64,000 bases of DNA from Pseudomonas argentinensis. GTDB taxonomy: Bacteria; Pseudomonadota; Gammaproteobacteria; Pseudomonadales; Pseudomonadaceae. Positions 37,581 through 47,283 of the stretch are shown here, piece by piece; the first letter of the stretch is position 1, and each line of letters starts with the position of its first letter. The notes beneath the pieces are model-generated. The model saw only the letters and a program-made list of their open reading frames with translations, did no database searches and was not told where the DNA came from. A program made the translations under genes and the position numbers. Location of the stretch: the NCBI RefSeq assembly GCF_001839655.2, contig NZ_CP056087.1:1-64000 (forward strand), in the 5' to 3' direction.

Positions 37581-39097
37581 CACTCAGCCTTCTTGCTGTA
37601 GTCGACCTCGAAGGCGCTGTTGCGCCACATCGACCAGCGCAGCCAGGGCGAGCGGCGGCTGCCGACCAGGCCGAGGAACAGCACCTCGAGCAGCAAGGCC
37701 GTGCCGAACACGAGCCAGCCGGAAACCAGGCCTGGCGCAAAGGCGGCGACGATCATCGCGAAAAGAGCGGCCGGCAGGCCGTGGCGCAGCACCAGCATGC
37801 CGGCACCGCGGTCACGCCAGGCAGCCGGCAGCAGCAACCGGCTCAGCGGCACGTCGAGGCGCGTCAGGTAGCGGGCCAGCCGGCCCCAGCCGCGGGCGAG
37901 CATCACCATCCAGGCGACCACCCCGGCGCTGATGAGCAGGTCCTTGAAGGCCAGGCCGAGATAACCGCCCGAGCGTTCAAGGTACACCGCCATGTGCGCA
38001 TCTTGCACCGAGGTGGCGAACATGGCGGTGAACAGCATGAGCCAGGCGTAGATCGTGGCCGGCACTGGCCATTGGCGTGGCTGCCAGCGCCGCCAATCTT
38101 CATCGATCTGCAGGCCGAGCAGTTCCGCCAGCTCGGGGTAACGCTCGGTAAGCAGCTCGTCCAGCCCCTGGCAGGCCTGCCAGTCCTGGTCGTCGAAATG
38201 ATCGACCAATACCCGTGCTTCTCGCTCTTCCATGGGCTTGAGCAGCAGCCAGGCCGCGCGTTCTTCGGCGCGCAACGGCCAATCCAGTTGCAGATACTGC
38301 TGCACGCGCTGGCCCGCGGCGTGGCGCTCGCAGCGCCAGCACAGCCAGTTCCAGCGCTCGACGGAGCACGGCAGCTCGCCGGTGTCCTCGTTCCAGCCGA
38401 ACAGCCGGCACAGGCGCTCGAACAACCCGCCCGACCAATGCTCGGTGGCTTCGAGCATCCACAGCATGCCGTCGTGCAATTGCCGGCGGCGGTCGAACGA
38501 CTGCAGCCAGTCACTGGCCAGCAGGGCGGCAGCGGCGTCCACGACGGCGCGCTCCTCGCCGGCCTGCAAGCGCTGCTGCAGGGTTTCCAGTTCCAGGGCC
38601 AACAGGCGCGCGGCCAGGGCGTCCGAGTGGGTGCGCGGCAGGTTATCGGCTTGCCAGGGCGACAGCCATGCAAGCGCTGCATGCCCCAACGCAGGATGTT
38701 CAGCCCCTCTTCGTCCAGGGTGGCGCAGCGGGCCAGCAGATAACGCTGCAGATCGGCCTCCTGCTCCTGCTCGCGGGCCTGCTGCAGGGCGGCGTCCAGT
38801 GACGCGCTGGCCTGCAGCAGCTGCTCGATACGCTTGCGCCGGCTCTTCGGTGGCGGCCGCCATAACGGGTTCGTCCTGCACCACCGATGCAGGCGCTTGC
38901 CATTGCTCGGCGCCGGTATCGCGCCGCTGATCCTCAGAGGCGGCATGCGCCAACGCCTGCTCGTAGGCTTCGCGCAGGCGCTGGAAGGCTTCGGCATCCT
39001 CGTCGGGGCGGTGCTGTTTGATCAACTGCGCATAGCGGCGCTTGATGCTGCGGGTATCGGCGTCGGCGTCCAGGCCAAGCAGCGTCCAGGGGTTCAT
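37577..39097 (-). pseudogene. J-domain membrane protein (DjlB/DjlC-like) with an out-of-frame segment
   Basis: About 506 codons. The N-terminal J-domain (about 1-52) has HRPDED where HPD is usual; the C-terminus has several membrane helices (for example ATIYAWLMLFTAMFATSV and GLVSGWLVFGTALLLEVLFLGLVG). The frame stays open throughout, but between about 38845 and 38665 the protein-like sequence (RIEQLLQASASLDAALQQAR...NILRWGMQRL) is in the next frame, so two opposite frameshifts replace about 60 residues by Arg/Ala/Gly-rich nonsense. Partner of HscC, encoded just upstream. A product of full length could still be made. Confidence 0.75.
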
Positions 39098-39103
39098 AAG
39101 CGA

Positions 39104-40076
39104 TCAGTACCCCTGTTCGATGGCATCCAGGCGCGCGGCCACTTCGCCACGCGCCTCGCGAATTTCCCGCTCGTCCTGGCGCTCCAGGATGCTGGCGAAG
39201 TGTGCAGCCAGTTGCCCGACATGTTCGCGCAGGTCGCCCAGGCTCTCCTGGTACAGGCGCTCCATGCGTGCCATCAGGGCGCTGTTGACCTGCTGATCGC
39301 GCGGATGAACCTTGAGCGCCTCCAGCGCGGCGAAGCGCTCGGCGATTTCCGCGGGGCTGAGCACGCCTGGGTTGTTCTCGATCACCAGGCGGTGGCTCTC
39401 GCCGGTCAGCGGCGTCTCCACCTGGGCTTCGAGCAGGCCGTTGATGTCGTAGGTGAAGCGGATATCCAGCGACACCTCGCCGGCCGGGCGCGGCGGCACG
39501 GCCACGTCCAGCTCGCCGAGAAAGATGTTGTTGGCCACCAGGCGGCTCTCGCCCTGGTAGATGCGCACGCTGACCTGCTTCTGACCGTCATGCAGGGTGT
39601 ATACGCTCTGCACCCGGCTGACCGGCACCACGCAGTTGCGCTCGATGATCGGCAGGTAATGGCCGCTCTGCTGCTGGGTGCCCACCTGCTTGCTGATCTC
39701 CACGCCGAGGCTGTAGGGGCAGACGTCGGTGAGCACCACCTCCTCCAGCGTGGCATCGCGGGCCTTGAGGGCGGCCTGGATGGCGGCGCCCTGGGCGATC
39801 ACCTCGTCGGGGTTGAGGTGCATGGCCGGGAAGGGTACCCAGACGGGTACTCTGGGCGCTACCCATATGCCGCTTGAACAGCGCCGCGGTGAGGTGTGGG
39901 TGGGTCTGCAGGCGCTCGCGGGCGATATCGCCGACCACCAGTTGGCCGTGGTCGTCGAGGCCGACCACGCTGGGCGTCAGCAAGCGGCCCAGGGCATTGG
40001 GCACCAGCCGTGCCGCCTCGCCGTTCCAGACCGAGACCAGGCTGTTGGTGGTGCCGAGGTCGATTCCGATGATCAT
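39104..40076 (-). pseudogene. hscC: HscC (DnaK-like chaperone) with a large internal deletion
   Basis: The first 73 codons are a clean Hsp70 start (IIGIDLGTTNSLVSVWNG...AALFKRHMGS). The last 240 codons, in another frame, are the end of the nucleotide-binding domain and the substrate-binding domain (HLNPDEVIAQGAAIQAAL, CPYSLGVEI, IERNCVVPVSR). HscC is about 556 residues, so some 240 residues, most of the ATPase domain, are missing. At the junction (39830-39858) there is a short palindromic filler with repeated GGGTA/TACCC. It cannot work as an ATPase. Confidence 0.88.
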
Positions 40077-40334
40077 GTGCGTTGCAGCCTCCCTGTGCGT
40101 GCCGGCCAACGGCGCGTCAGGCGCCGGGCGGGGCGATATTAGAGCGCTCTGACAAGGCTGGGTAAAGCAGGTTTCCCAGCGTTTGCCAACTTGCCGACAG
40201 AGACGGCTGCCGGGGCCTGGGGCGGGCTGCTATGATGCCGCGCTTTCGTGGATCGGCAACGCGATATGGCACGTGAAGTGCTTTGCTTGCGCTCTGCATA
40301 CTTCAACGCGCGTTCGCTGCCATCGGAGCTCCGC

Positions 40335-41624
40335 ATGCTGGAAAGACTGTTCCAACTCAACGCACATAACACCAACGTGCGCACCGAAATACTCGCCGGT
40401 GTCACCACTTTCCTGACCATGGCGTACATCCTGTTCGTCAACCCGAGCATCCTTGGCGAAACCGGCATGGACAAGGGCGCGGTGTTCGTCGCCACCTGCC
40501 TGGCCGCGGCCTTCGGCTCGGCGGTGATGGGCCTGATCGCCAACTACCCGATCGCCCTGGCGCCGGGTATGGGCCTCAACGCCTTCTTCACCTACACCGT
40601 GGTGATGGGCATGGGCCACACCTGGCAGGTCGCCCTCGGCGCGGTGTTCCTGTCGGCGTGCCTGTTCTTCCTGCTGTCGATCTTCAAGATCCGCGAGTGG
40701 ATCATCAACAGCATCCCGCTGGAGCTGCGCTCGGCCATCGCCGCCGGCATCGGCCTGTTCCTGGCGCTGATCGCCCTGCAGAACGCCGGCATCGTCGCCG
40801 CCAACCCGGCGACCATGGTCGGCCTTGGCGATCTGGGCTCGCCCGCCGCGCTGCTGGCGATCCTCGGCTTTTTCCTGATCATCGGCCTGGAAGCGCTGCG
40901 CATCACCGGCGCGGTGCTGATCAGCATTCTGGTGGTCACCGGCCTGAGCATCCTGCTGGGAGTCAGCGAGTTCGGCGGCGTGGTGTCGATGCCGCCGTCC
41001 CTGGCGCCGACCTTCATGCAGCTGGATATCGCCGGCGCGCTGGACGTGGGCCTGATCAGCGTGATCTTCGCCTTTCTGTTCGTCGACCTGTTCGACAACT
41101 CCGGCACCCTGATCGCCGTGGCCAAGAAGGCCGGCCTGATGCGCAAGGACGGGCACCTGCCGAAGATGGGCCGCGCGCTGATCGCCGACAGCACCGCCGC
41201 GTTGGGCGGCTCGCTGCTGGGCACCAGCACCACCACCAGCTATATCGAGTCGGCGGCGGGCGTCAGCGCCGGCGGGCGCACCGGCCTGACCGCCATCGTG
41301 GTTGCCGTATTGTTCCTGTTCGCCCTGTTCTTCGCCCCGCTGGCCGGCAGCGTACCGGCCTTCGCCACCGCCCCGGCGCTGCTGTTCGTTGCCGTGCTGA
41401 TGGCCTCGGGCATGGCCGAGATCGAGTGGAGCGACATCACCGTCGCCGCGCCGGTGGTGGTCACCGCCCTGGCCATGCCGCTGACCTACTCCATCGCCAC
41501 CGGTATCGCCTTCGGCTTTATCACCTGGGTGGCGGCCAAGACCCTGGCCGGGCGCTTCCGCGAGCTCAATGGCATGCTCGTCGCCTTGGCGATCTTCTGC
41601 GTGATCAAACTGGCGTTGTTCTGA
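40335..41624 (+). CDS. NCS2 purine permease (AzgA/PbuG type)
   Basis: 429 residues, about 12-14 helices. Markers: EILAGVTTFLTMAYILFVNPSIL, NYPIALAPGMGLNAFFTYTV, the DLFDNSGTLIAVAKKAGL segment and the GTSTTTSYIESAAGVSAGGRTGLT loop, all typical of hypoxanthine/guanine/adenine permeases. I chose ATG 40335 (GGAG at 6 bases); the frame is open to 40248 without conserved residues. No purine riboswitch was seen upstream. Confidence 0.9.
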   Translation: MLERLFQLNAHNTNVRTEILAGVTTFLTMAYILFVNPSILGETGMDKGAVFVATCLAAAFGSAVMGLIANYPIALAPGMGLNAFFTYTVVMGMGHTWQVALGAVFLSACLFFLLSIFKIREWIINSIPLELRSAIAAGIGLFLALIALQNAGIVAANPATMVGLGDLGSPAALLAILGFFLIIGLEALRITGAVLISILVVTGLSILLGVSEFGGVVSMPPSLAPTFMQLDIAGALDVGLISVIFAFLFVDLFDNSGTLIAVAKKAGLMRKDGHLPKMGRALIADSTAALGGSLLGTSTTTSYIESAAGVSAGGRTGLTAIVVAVLFLFALFFAPLAGSVPAFATAPALLFVAVLMASGMAEIEWSDITVAAPVVVTALAMPLTYSIATGIAFGFITWVAAKTLAGRFRELNGMLVALAIFCVIKLALF

Positions 41625-41646
41625 CTGGAAGGCTGCCGGCCGCACC

Positions 41647-41753
41647 TAGGACGGACCGGGACGCCGGCCGCTCGTAGCGAAGCGAACAGTCCGCCAAACC
41701 ACGCCGCCCCTCACACAACGGCAACGGCGTACTGCTTCGCGAGTACGCCCTAC
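41647..41753. repeat. Pseudomonas intergenic repeat element, copy 2
   Basis: Contains GGACGGACCGGGACGCCGG, GCGAAGCGAACAGTCCGCC and a terminal palindrome GGCGTACTGCTTCGCGAGTA followed by CGCCCTAC. It shares its blocks in the same order with 4041-4158. Confidence 0.7.
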
Positions 41754-41776
41754 CGCGCTTCCACTCGCCCACCTCA

Positions 41777-41833
41777 ATCATGATCGTTCCCACGCTCTGC
41801 GCGGGAACGCCGCCCCCGACGCTCCGCGTCCCG
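41777..41833. repeat. Second type of Pseudomonas intergenic repeat
   Basis: ATGATCGTTCCCACGCTCTG...GCGGGAACGCC...GACGCTCCGCGTCCCG: two hairpins (CGTTCCCACGC-type and GACGC-TCC-GCGTC) side by side, a known dispersed sequence type in Pseudomonas genomes. It lies between the purine permease and trmA. Confidence 0.6.
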
Positions 41834-41917
41834 CCCCCACCAATGATCGACGACACCGGCACGCCGGCAGCGGAATCGCTACAATGGCGCCCCGTTTCCC
41901 TGCCTCACGAGTGACCG

Positions 41918-43012
41918 ATGAGCCGTCCCGCATTCGACCCCGCCGCCTACGACGCCCAACTCGCCGAGAAGAAGGCCCGCCTGGTCGAGCTGCTTGCGCC
42001 GTTCGCCGCGCCGGAGCCCGAAGTGTTCGAATCGCCGCGCGAGTATTACCGGCTGCGCACCGAGTTTCGCCTGTGGCGCGAAGCGGGCAGCGAGAACCGT
42101 CACTACGCGATGTTCGAGGCCGGCGATAAGCACAGCCCGATTTTCTTCGAAGACTTCCCCATCGCCAGCCTGCGCATCAACGAACTGATGCCGCGCCTCA
42201 AGGCCGCGTGGCAGGCCAGCCCGGCGCTGGGCTTCAAGCTGTTCCAGGTCGAGTTCCTGACCACCCTGACCGGCGATGCGCTGATCACCCTGTGCTACCA
42301 CCGCCCGCTCGACGACGCCTGGGAAGCGGCCGCTGCCCAGTTGGCGGAAGAGCTGCAGGTGAGCCTGGTTGGCCGCTCGAAGGGCAAGCGCATCGTCGTC
42401 GGTCGCCCGTACGTGGAAGAGGAGCTGCAGGTCGCCGGCCGCAGCTTCCGCTACCGCCAGCCAGAGGGCGCCTTTACCCAGCCCAACGGCGAGGTGTGCC
42501 AGAAGATGCTCGGTTGGGCCTACGACGTACTCGGCCAGCGCGACGACGACCTGCTGGAGCTGTACTGCGGTAACGGCAACTTCACCCTGCCCCTGGCCAC
42601 CCGCGTGCGCAAGGTGCTGGCCACCGAGATCAGCAAGACCTCGGTCAACGCCGCCCTGGCCAACCTGGCCGACAACGAGATCGACAACGTCACCCTGGTG
42701 CGCCTGTCCGCCGAGGAGCTGACCGAAGCGCTCAATGACGTGCGCCCGTTCCGCCGCCTGGCCGACATCGACCTGAAGAGTTACGACTTCGGCAGCGTGT
42801 TCGTCGACCCACCACGTGCCGGCATGGACCCGGACACCTGCGAGCTGACCCGCCGCTTCGAGCGCATCCTGTACATCTCGTGCAACCCGGAGACCCTGGC
42901 GCAAAACATCGCCCAGCTCCACGACACCCACCGCATCGAGCGCTGCGCACTGTTCGACCAGTTTCCCTATACCCACCATATGGAGTCGGGTGTGCTGCTG
43001 GTGCGCCGCTAG
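41918..43012 (+). CDS. trmA: tRNA (uracil-5-)-methyltransferase
   Basis: Makes m5U54 in tRNA with SAM. 364 residues, the TrmA length. SAM motif [14 protein letters not shown] near 213-226, the DPPRAG motif near 295, the nucleophile Cys in [13 protein letters not shown] near 320, and the final catalytic Glu in HHMESGVLL. The start [15 protein letters not shown] is the usual one. Confidence 0.97.
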   Translation: MSRPAFDPAAYDAQLAEKKARLVELLAPFAAPEPEVFESPREYYRLRTEFRLWREAGSENRHYAMFEAGDKHSPIFFEDFPIASLRINELMPRLKAAWQASPALGFKLFQVEFLTTLTGDALITLCYHRPLDDAWEAAAAQLAEELQVSLVGRSKGKRIVVGRPYVEEELQVAGRSFRYRQPEGAFTQPNGEVCQKMLGWAYDVLGQRDDDLLELYCGNGNFTLPLATRVRKVLATEISKTSVNAALANLADNEIDNVTLVRLSAEELTEALNDVRPFRRLADIDLKSYDFGSVFVDPPRAGMDPDTCELTRRFERILYISCNPETLAQNIAQLHDTHRIERCALFDQFPYTHHMESGVLLVRR

Positions 43013-43225
43013 GCTCTGTACGAAAAGTACCTGCGCATCGGTGCTGCTTCGTTAAAAATCGGCTGGCTTGCCAGCCCGTTCGGAAAGCCGCTTGCGGCTA
43101 ACGCGCTTCAGCGCGGCCCGGAGGGCGAGTGAAGCGAGTACTGCTCATTTACAGCTCGTAAACTGCGCGTCCTCATCGATTTTTGCCTCGCCTGACCTTC
43201 GCTCGGAAACTTTTCGTACAGACCC
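43012..43225. mobile_element. Probable MITE with 17-bp terminal inverted repeats
   Basis: The ends GGCTCTGTACGAAAAGT (43012-43028) and ACTTTTCGTACAGACCC (43209-43225) are inverted repeats with one or two mismatches. The 180-bp interior has no gene but contains a second inverted match (AAAAATCG/CGATTTTT) and GAGTGAAGCGAGTACTGCTC. The size and ends resemble a non-autonomous element mobilised by an IS5-like transposase. It starts at the trmA stop codon. Confidence 0.65.
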
Positions 43226-43269
43226 TGCAGATCGATTGCAGCGCGAGCCAGGCTCGCGCTGCCGCCACG

Positions 43270-44505
43270 CTACTGCGCCGATAGCTGACGAATCAACGCC
43301 ACCGTCAGGTACAGCCGCGGTGCGATGCTCGACAGTTCGATGTACTCGTCGTCGGCATGCAGGCCGGCCCCCACCACGCCCATGGTTTCCAGCACCGCCG
43401 GCTTGTCGCTGCCGGGTACATAGGCGTAGCCGGCATCGGTGCCGAAACGCATGGCGATCGGCTCTATCTTGCGATCGACCCTGGCGTAGAGCGCCTGGGC
43501 CTGCTTGGCCAGTTGCTCGGATGCGGCGTTCTTCGCCAGCGGCGGGCGCCCCTTCTCGAGACGCACAGTGACCTCCGTGCCGTCGATCAGCTTTTTCTGC
43601 ACCAGGCGCTGCGCGTCGGCCAGCACCCGGTCGCTTTCGCTCAGGTCCGAGTAGCGCATGTCCGCCTCGGCCGAGGCACTGGCTGGGATGATGTTGCGCT
43701 TGTCGCCGGCCTTGATCATCGTCCAGTTGACCGTGGTGCCCTTGGCCGGATCGCCCAGGTCCTTGAGCTGCAGCATCTGGTGCGCCAGCTCCATCGCCGC
43801 GTTACGCCCGGCCTCCGGGGCCGAGCCAGCGTGGGAGGACTTGCCCTTGACCTCGAGCATCACGCCGTTGATGCCGTTGGTGGCGACGGTTACCGCATCC
43901 TTGTCTGGCGGCTCGTACGAGAACACGTAGTCATGCTGGGGGGCCAGTTCGCCGATGATCGTTTTCGAGCCGGCGGAGCCGGTTTCCTCATCGGGGTTGA
44001 ACAGCACGGTCAGGGTGCCGAAGCCATCGAACTTCTCATCCTGCAGCAGCTTGAGCGAATGCAGGATCATCGCCACACCACCTTTGGCATCGGCCACACC
44101 CGGGCCATAAGCGCGCTCGCCCTCGACCTTGAACGGCCGCTTGGCGGCGGTGCCCGGCAGGAACACCGTGTCGTAGTGGACCATCAGCAGGAACGACTTG
44201 CTGCCGGTGCCCTTGAAGGTGCCGACGATATTGTCGCCCGCCGAGGGGCTGGCCGGGCTGGTTTCGACGCTCGCGCCCAGGGCCTCGAGTCGCTCGACCA
44301 GCAGGGCGCTGACGGTCTTCAGGCCCGGCTCCTGACCGGTGCCGGTATCGACGTTGACCAGTTGCTCGACGGTGGCGAGGTACGGCTTCTGTTCGGCTTC
44401 GGCTCTCTTGAGTAACACGTCAGGCGCCAGGTCGGCGGCGAGTGCGGAAAGCGAGAAAAATGAAAGCGCGAGGGCAGCGGTGATCGGTGAGCGTCGAATG
44501 GGCAT
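43270..44505 (-). CDS. M20 family glutamate carboxypeptidase (CPG2-like), exported
   Basis: 411 residues. Signal peptide ending LSALA, mature protein from ADLAP. Di-zinc M20 motifs: HYDTV near 112, GPGVADAKGGVAM near 135, DEETGSAGS near 175 and a dimerisation (lid) domain GVMLEVKGKSSHAGSAPEAGRNA. Family members remove C-terminal glutamate from folates and similar amides in the periplasm. The natural substrate here is unknown. Confidence 0.88.
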   Translation of the reverse strand: MPIRRSPITAALALSFFSLSALAADLAPDVLLKRAEAEQKPYLATVEQLVNVDTGTGQEPGLKTVSALLVERLEALGASVETSPASPSAGDNIVGTFKGTGSKSFLLMVHYDTVFLPGTAAKRPFKVEGERAYGPGVADAKGGVAMILHSLKLLQDEKFDGFGTLTVLFNPDEETGSAGSKTIIGELAPQHDYVFSYEPPDKDAVTVATNGINGVMLEVKGKSSHAGSAPEAGRNAAMELAHQMLQLKDLGDPAKGTTVNWTMIKAGDKRNIIPASASAEADMRYSDLSESDRVLADAQRLVQKKLIDGTEVTVRLEKGRPPLAKNAASEQLAKQAQALYARVDRKIEPIAMRFGTDAGYAYVPGSDKPAVLETMGVVGAGLHADDEYIELSSIAPRLYLTVALIRQLSAQ

Positions 44506-44607
44506 GCGCGGTCCTTTATCGATAGGGTGTCACTGCAGCCTTGACCAATATGGGCCGCCGCGCCACCCGATGGCATCGATTAAATCACCATGCCCCGAAC
44601 AGTCGCC

Positions 44608-44650
44608 CGCGGCGACACCCAGGAGGGCGTTCTTCCCGGGTGTCGCCGCG
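44608..44650. terminator. Long hairpin between argA and the carboxypeptidase gene
   Basis: A perfect 13-bp stem (CGCGGCGACACCC/GGGTGTCGCCGCG) with a 17-base loop lies 18 bp after the argA stop. No T-run follows. It can serve as a strong RNA structure ending argA; it may also be a dispersed palindrome. Confidence 0.55.
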
Positions 44651-44668
44651 CCTAATTAAGGCTAGCGA

Positions 44669-45967
44669 TCAGATGCTCTTTTCGAAGATCTTCGAATTGC
44701 GCTGGAAGTTGTACAGCGAGGCCCGGGCAGCGGGCAGGCGGTCGACGCTGCTGGGCTCGAAGCCGCGCTCGCGGAACCAGTGGGCGGTGCGGGTGGTGAG
44801 CACGAACAGGGTGTTGATGCCCTTGGCCCGGGCGCGCTCCTCGATGCGTTCGAGCAACTCGTCACCACGGCCGCCATGGCGATATTCCGGGTTGACCGCC
44901 AGGCAGGCCAGCTCGCCACAGGTCGAGTCGGCGATCGGGTAGAGCGCCGCGCAGGCGATGATCATGCCGTCACGCTCGACGATGCTGAAGTGGCCGATCT
45001 CGCGCTCCAGCACCTCCCGCGAACGGCGCACCAGGATTCCCTGCTCCTCCAGCGGCGTGATCAGATCGATCAGCCCGCCGACGTCGTTGATATCCGCCTC
45101 GCGCAGGGACTCGAACTGCTCGGGGTCGACCAGGGTGCCGCCACCGTCGCGGGTGAACAGCTCGGTGAGCAGCGAGCCGTCGCCGGTGTAGCTGACGATA
45201 TGGCTGCGCTTGACGCCACCGCGGCAGGCCTGGGCCGCGGCATCCAGCAGCTCGCCCTGGTAATCGCTGCCCAGGCGCTGCACGTGGGCCGGTACCTGTT
45301 GCGGGCGCAACTCACGGATCAGCTTGCCGTCCTCGTCGAGCAGGCCCTGCTGGCTGCTGAACAGGATCAGCTTGTCGGCGGCCAGATCGGTGGCCGCGCG
45401 CATGGCCACGTCTTCGCAGGCCAGGTTGAAGATCTCGCCGGTGGGCGAATAGCCGAGGGGCGACAGCAACACGATATTGCGCTCGTCGAGCTGGCGGTTG
45501 ATGCCCTTGCGGTCGATGCGCCGCACTTCGCCGGTGTGGTGGTAGTCGACCCCATCGACCACGCCGATGGGCCGTGCGGTGACGTAATTGCCGCTGCTGA
45601 CCCGCAACCGCGAGCCCTGCATGGGCGAAGCGGCGATATCCATCGACAGGCGCGCCTCGATGGCGATGCGCAGCTGGCCGACGGCCTCGATCACGCACTC
45701 CAGGGTGGCGCTGTCGGTTACCCGCAGGTCGCGGTGGTAGCGCGGCTGCAGGCCACGGGAGGCCAGGCGCGCCTCGATCTGCGGGCGCGAGCCGTGGACC
45801 AGCACCAGGCGCACGCCCAGGCTGTGCAGCAGCACCAGGTCATGGACGATATTGCCGAAATTCGGATGGGCCACGCCCTCGCCCGGCAGCATGACCACGA
45901 AGGTGCAGTCGCGGTGGGCGTTGATGTAGGGCGAAGCGTGGCGGAGCCAGTTGACATAGTCGTACAT
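44669..45967 (-). CDS. argA: N-acetylglutamate synthase (amino-acid N-acetyltransferase)
   Basis: First enzyme of arginine synthesis: glutamate plus acetyl-CoA. 432 residues: an N-terminal amino-acid-kinase-like domain (about 1-280) that binds arginine for feedback inhibition, and a C-terminal GNAT domain (about 290-432, LACLAVNPEYRHGGRGDELLERIE). The start MYDYVNWLRHASPYINAHRD is the classical one. argE lies upstream on the same strand, separated by 118 bp. Confidence 0.97.
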   Translation of the reverse strand: MYDYVNWLRHASPYINAHRDCTFVVMLPGEGVAHPNFGNIVHDLVLLHSLGVRLVLVHGSRPQIEARLASRGLQPRYHRDLRVTDSATLECVIEAVGQLRIAIEARLSMDIAASPMQGSRLRVSSGNYVTARPIGVVDGVDYHHTGEVRRIDRKGINRQLDERNIVLLSPLGYSPTGEIFNLACEDVAMRAATDLAADKLILFSSQQGLLDEDGKLIRELRPQQVPAHVQRLGSDYQGELLDAAAQACRGGVKRSHIVSYTGDGSLLTELFTRDGGGTLVDPEQFESLREADINDVGGLIDLITPLEEQGILVRRSREVLEREIGHFSIVERDGMIIACAALYPIADSTCGELACLAVNPEYRHGGRGDELLERIEERARAKGINTLFVLTTRTAHWFRERGFEPSSVDRLPAARASLYNFQRNSKIFEKSI

Positions 45968-46085
45968 GTGCGGCGAAACCCTTGGGAGAACGAAAGAAGC
46001 ATCGAGGGGTGCGAGGCAGCTGGCCTCGCCGGCAGACGCGGTGCGTTATCGTCGTCGCAATGGCATCAGCGAAATGCTCCTCATC

Positions 46086-47234
46086 TCAGCGCGGGCTCAG
46101 GCAGTAGTGCTGAATCAGTTGGCGCAGCAGCCGCACCGTGGGAATCAGGCGGTCGGTATCCAGGTACTCGCCCGGCTGGTGAGCGCAGTCGATGTCGCCG
46201 GGGCCGAGCACCAGGGTCTCGCAACCCAGTTGCTGGAAATACGGCGCTTCGGTGCCGAAGGCCACCGCCGCCGCGCTATGCCCGGTCAGCCGTTCGGCCA
46301 GGCGCACCAGCTCGGCATCGGCCGATTGCTCGTAGGGCGGCACGGCGGGAAACAGCGGGGCGAAGTCGATGCTCACCTCATGGCGCTCGGCCAGGGGCTG
46401 CAGCTTCTGGCGAATCGCCGCACGCAGCGCCTCGGGCTGCATGCCCGGCAGCGGGCGCAGGTCGAACTCCAGGGAGCACTGACCGCAGATGCGATTGGGG
46501 TTGTCGCCGCCGTGGATGCAGCCGAAGTTCAGGGTCGGTTGCGGCACGCTGAACTGCGGGTTGCGGTACTCCAGCTGCCACTGCCGGCGCAACTGCATCA
46601 GCTCGCCCATCACCTCGTGCATGGCGTCCAGAGCGCTGCGGCCCAGGGCCGGATTGGAGGAATGACCGCTCTGCCCGAGGATATCGATGCGCTCCATCAT
46701 CACGCCCTTGTGCAGACGGATCGGCTTGAGCCCGGTGGGCTCGCCGATCACCGCGGCACGGCCCAGCGGCCGGCCCGCCTCGGCCAGCGCCCGGGCGCCG
46801 GACATCGAGCACTCCTCGTCGCAGGTGGCAAGGATGATCAGCGGCTGCCTGAACGGCTGGTCCAGCAGCGTCTGTACGGCCTCGATGATCAGCGCGAAAA
46901 AGCCCTTCATGTCGCACGCACCGAGGCCAACCCAGCGATCACCGGTGTCGGTGAGCTTGAGCGGGTCGCTCTGCCACAGGGCTTCGTCGAACGGCACGGT
47001 ATCGCTGTGCCCGGCCAGCACCAGGCCGCCAGGGCCGCTGCCGTAGGTGGCGATCAGGTTGAACTTGCCCGGCTCGACCTGCTGCTTCTCGCAGGCGAAG
47101 CCCAGCTCGCTCAGCCAGTTGGCCAACAGGTCGATGATCGGCTGATTGGACTGATCCAGGGCGGGCTGGGTGCAGCTGACCGATGGCACGGCAATCAGCG
47201 CCGCGAAGCGATCCTTGAGGGGGAGAAATGACAT
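46086..47234 (-). CDS. argE: Acetylornithine deacetylase
   Basis: 382 residues, M20 metallopeptidase fold. Motifs: GHSDTVPFDE near 74, GLGACDMKGFFA near 106, TCDEECSMSGA near 137, and the lid domain GQSGHSSNPALGRSALDAM. It removes acetate from N-acetylornithine. In Pseudomonas, which recycles the acetyl group with ArgJ, argE-like genes beside argA are common and may be partly redundant. Start MSFLPLKDRFAAL. Confidence 0.94.
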   Translation of the reverse strand: MSFLPLKDRFAALIAVPSVSCTQPALDQSNQPIIDLLANWLSELGFACEKQQVEPGKFNLIATYGSGPGGLVLAGHSDTVPFDEALWQSDPLKLTDTGDRWVGLGACDMKGFFALIIEAVQTLLDQPFRQPLIILATCDEECSMSGARALAEAGRPLGRAAVIGEPTGLKPIRLHKGVMMERIDILGQSGHSSNPALGRSALDAMHEVMGELMQLRRQWQLEYRNPQFSVPQPTLNFGCIHGGDNPNRICGQCSLEFDLRPLPGMQPEALRAAIRQKLQPLAERHEVSIDFAPLFPAVPPYEQSADAELVRLAERLTGHSAAAVAFGTEAPYFQQLGCETLVLGPGDIDCAHQPGEYLDTDRLIPTVRLLRQLIQHYCLSPR

Positions 47235-47283
47235 GGCGGCTCTCTCGGGTCGGTCGCCTCATCATAAAGGAGCAGCCCCAAGA

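Noticed and set aside
40077..40334. Purine riboswitch before the NCS2 permease
   Set aside because: No three-way junction or conserved aptamer core was found; only a TATGAT-like -10 (about 40231) is visible.
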